Part shown: positions 6,207-6,879 of the stretch, one piece after another
Position numbering within the stretch: position 1 is the first letter of the stretch
Layout: each line of letters begins with the position of its first letter
Source of the DNA: a bacterium
GTDB lineage: Bacteria; Atribacterota; JS1; SB-45; 34-128
Direction of reading: 5' to 3'
NCBI GenBank assembly: GCA_018903015.1
Contig: JAHIPR010000024.1
Coordinates: forward strand, 1-6,879
DNA: 6,879 nt
Notes under the pieces: model-generated
The model's input: only the letters and a program-made list of their open reading frames with translations
Told to the model about the DNA's origin: nothing
Database searches by the model: none
Made by a program: the position numbers and the translations under genes

Positions 6207-6448
6207 CACCAGATTTCTTTTCCAACCGGTGCTCCGGTATCAAATTCTCCGTGAAGATTGTTTTTAGTGACGCCTTTTAAAAGTTTTCTGAGCGAATATT
6301 CTTTTTCGCCAATTGGCGTAATAATGATACTATCCCTATCGATAGATAAATCAACCAATTTATTTAGCTTCAGGTTTGCATCTAATGCAAGTAATTTGGG
6401 AATTCGTAATGCCAGACTGTTACCCCATTTTTTAATCGTAGTCTGCAT
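6206..6448 (-). CDS. mazE: MazE-type antitoxin (AbrB-like DNA-binding domain)
   Basis: An 80-residue antitoxin that binds and silences MazF and, with it, represses its own promoter. The N-terminal swapped-hairpin (SpoVT/AbrB-like) domain is clear: IKKWGNSLALRIPKLL (5-20), the family's basic K.WGNS...RIP motif, then DLSIDRDSIIITPI (33-46). The C-terminal tail, from about residue 50 to FDTGAPVGKEIW at the end, matches the extended MazF-binding arm of E. coli MazE (ending in KEVW), including the acidic and terminal Trp residues. Start ATG 6448 is set by GGAAGGTG four bases upstream and by the promoter at 6495-6523. The same frame stays open upstream to a GTG at 6655, but those extra 69 residues resemble nothing in MazE and lie mostly upstream of the promoter. 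Length equals the family's usual 80-85. Overlaps mazF by one base. Confidence 0.93.
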   Translation of the reverse strand: MQTTIKKWGNSLALRIPKLLALDANLKLNKLVDLSIDRDSIIITPIGEKEYSLRKLLKGVTKNNLHGEFDTGAPVGKEIW

Positions 6449-6452
6449 ATAG

Positions 6453-6460
6453 CACCTTCC
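6453..6460 (-). promoter_or_regulatory. Strong ribosome-binding site of mazE
   Basis: GGAAGGTG on the minus strand, preceded by AAA, ends four bases before the ATG at 6448. It is much stronger than anything in front of mazF, in keeping with more antitoxin than toxin being made. Confidence 0.7.
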
Positions 6461-6480
6461 TTTCAAAAATGAACTATAAA

Positions 6481-6503
6481 ATGTATCTACAATGATTATA
6501 CAT
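6481..6503. promoter_or_regulatory. Alternating inverted repeat, predicted MazE/MazEF operator
   Basis: On the plus strand ATGTAT (6481-6486) is the inverted copy of ATACAT (6498-6503). Within it, TGTATCTACA (6482-6491) is a second, tighter dyad that shares the TGTA arm. So one arm can pair with either of two partners, an 'alternating palindrome'. The element covers the -10 and the predicted start of the mazEF promoter. E. coli mazEF is controlled through an operator described in the same terms, and from memory that also contains TGTATCTACA. Confidence 0.55.
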
Positions 6504-6523
6504 CTTCCACATGCAAATTTCAA
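6495..6523 (-). promoter_or_regulatory. Predicted promoter of mazEF
   Basis: On the minus strand TTGAAA (6523-6518, five of six... four strict plus A at the end; TTGA core intact) and a perfect TATAAT (6500-6495) are separated by 17 bp. The start near 6488 gives a leader of about 40 nt to ATG 6448. The inverted repeats at 6481-6503 overlap the -10, which fits repression by MazE or MazEF. Confidence 0.65.
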
Positions 6524-6722
6524 GCGAAAGGTATCCCATATTTTACTCCAAAAGTGCACCACTTCTTCTAAAAGAATAAATAGATCTATCCATCTTTCTT
6601 GCCTTCTATTTTTAAATAGCCTTGCCTCTATTTTTATCCTGTCAATAATAGCCACTTGGTATAGACCTCTCCCCTTCTGATAAATCTAAATAAAATTTCT
6701 TATTCAGCTTTTAATTTTATAT
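6504..6722. other. Divergent intergenic region between mazEF and the second MerR-like gene
   Basis: The gap from mazE (6448) to the next start (6794) is 345 bases and contains two divergent promoters. In its middle, one leftward frame continuous with mazE is open from a GTG at 6655, with a GGGGAGAGG ribosome-site-like run (6666-6674) ten bases before it. The predicted peptide (starting MAIIDRIKIEARLF) is not recognised, and the mazE promoter lies inside it, so I do not call a gene. No RNA gene or repeat array is seen. Confidence 0.4.
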
Positions 6723-6751
6723 TTGACATCTTATTTTTTTTAAGTTAAACT
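6723..6751 (+). promoter_or_regulatory. Predicted promoter of the right-end MerR-type gene
   Basis: A perfect -35 TTGACA (6723-6728) is followed after 17 bp by TAAACT (6746-6751, four of six to TATAAT). A TATATA at 6751-6756 is too far for standard spacing. The leader would be about 36 nt. Confidence 0.5.
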
Positions 6752-6793
6752 ATATAAAAATAAATCTATATTTACGATTTGTAGGTGAAATAA

Positions 6794-6879
6794 ATGCAAA
6801 CTTCAGATGTCCTAAAAAAAATAAATATCCCCAGACATAAACTATATTATCTGGAGCAAAAAGGCTACATCAAACCTGA
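6794..6879 (+). CDS. MerR-type helix-turn-helix protein, N-terminal fragment (runs off the window)
   Basis: Only the first 28 complete codons are visible. They read MQTSDVLKKINIPRHKLYYL and then EQKGYIKP, which is the MerR-family helix-turn-helix: a DVLKK..I helix, the recognition helix with RHKLYYLEQKG in place of TLRYYE..G, and the IKP that leads into the wing. AGGTGA (6783-6788) sits five bases before the ATG, an arrangement almost identical to that of the small MerR-like gene at 224. It is transcribed away from mazEF. Whether it is another single-domain protein or a full-length regulator with an effector domain cannot be told, because the window ends inside the HTH. Confidence 0.75.
   Translation, partial: MQTSDVLKKINIPRHKLYYLEQKGYIKP

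Noticed and set aside
6492..6680. 62-codon rightward frame between mazEF and the right-end gene
   Set aside because: It is antisense to the open leftward frame, has no ribosome-binding site, and starts inside the mazEF promoter. No domain recognised.
1..6879. CRISPR array, tRNA or rRNA gene, origin of replication
   Set aside because: No regularly spaced repeats, no cloverleaf-like or rRNA-like segments and no clustered initiator boxes were seen on either strand.

Overview
The window is about two-thirds A+T by eye. It looks like accessory (defence and addiction) DNA from an uncultured bacterium. Ribosome-binding sites of the AGGTGA / GGAG type fit the normal bacterial anti-Shine-Dalgarno. TGA is used as a true stop (mod, antitoxin), so lineages that recode TGA are excluded. 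The style of the Mod and Res proteins recalls low-GC candidate-phylum bacteria (Patescibacteria and similar), but I cannot place the organism from the sequence alone.

Left part (1-5288). The first 95 bases are the tail of a membrane-anchored protein. A short AT-rich intergenic region follows. It holds a promoter with a perfect 8-1-8 inverted repeat and leads into a rightward three-gene operon: a small MerR-type winged-helix protein (86 aa), a Type III DNA adenine methyltransferase (mod, 666 aa) and its helicase-nuclease partner (res, 924 aa). mod and res overlap by ATGA. Catalytic motifs are present in both proteins, although Mod has an altered AdoMet-binding loop. The single-domain MerR-like protein sits where a controller gene would be expected, and its predicted promoter carries the dyad. 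It is the best candidate here for a little-described regulatory arrangement.

Middle (5289-5858). No intact large gene is visible. There is a leftward hairpin with a U-tract. A near-consensus rightward promoter is followed at once by a strong intrinsic terminator, so it would make an RNA of only about 55 nt. A short ORF then looks like the first part of an XRE (HigA-like) antitoxin cut by a stop codon. A possible leftward terminator serves the next operon.

Right part (5859-6879). A leftward mazE-mazF toxin-antitoxin pair has a TGATG overlap and a good promoter. An alternating inverted repeat overlaps the -10 and start region, as in autoregulated mazEF operons. Divergent from it, a second MerR-type HTH gene begins and runs off the window.

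Working model: Mod protects the host DNA, Res with Mod cuts unmodified DNA, the small MerR-like protein probably tunes the operon, and MazEF is a separate addiction module in the same island.
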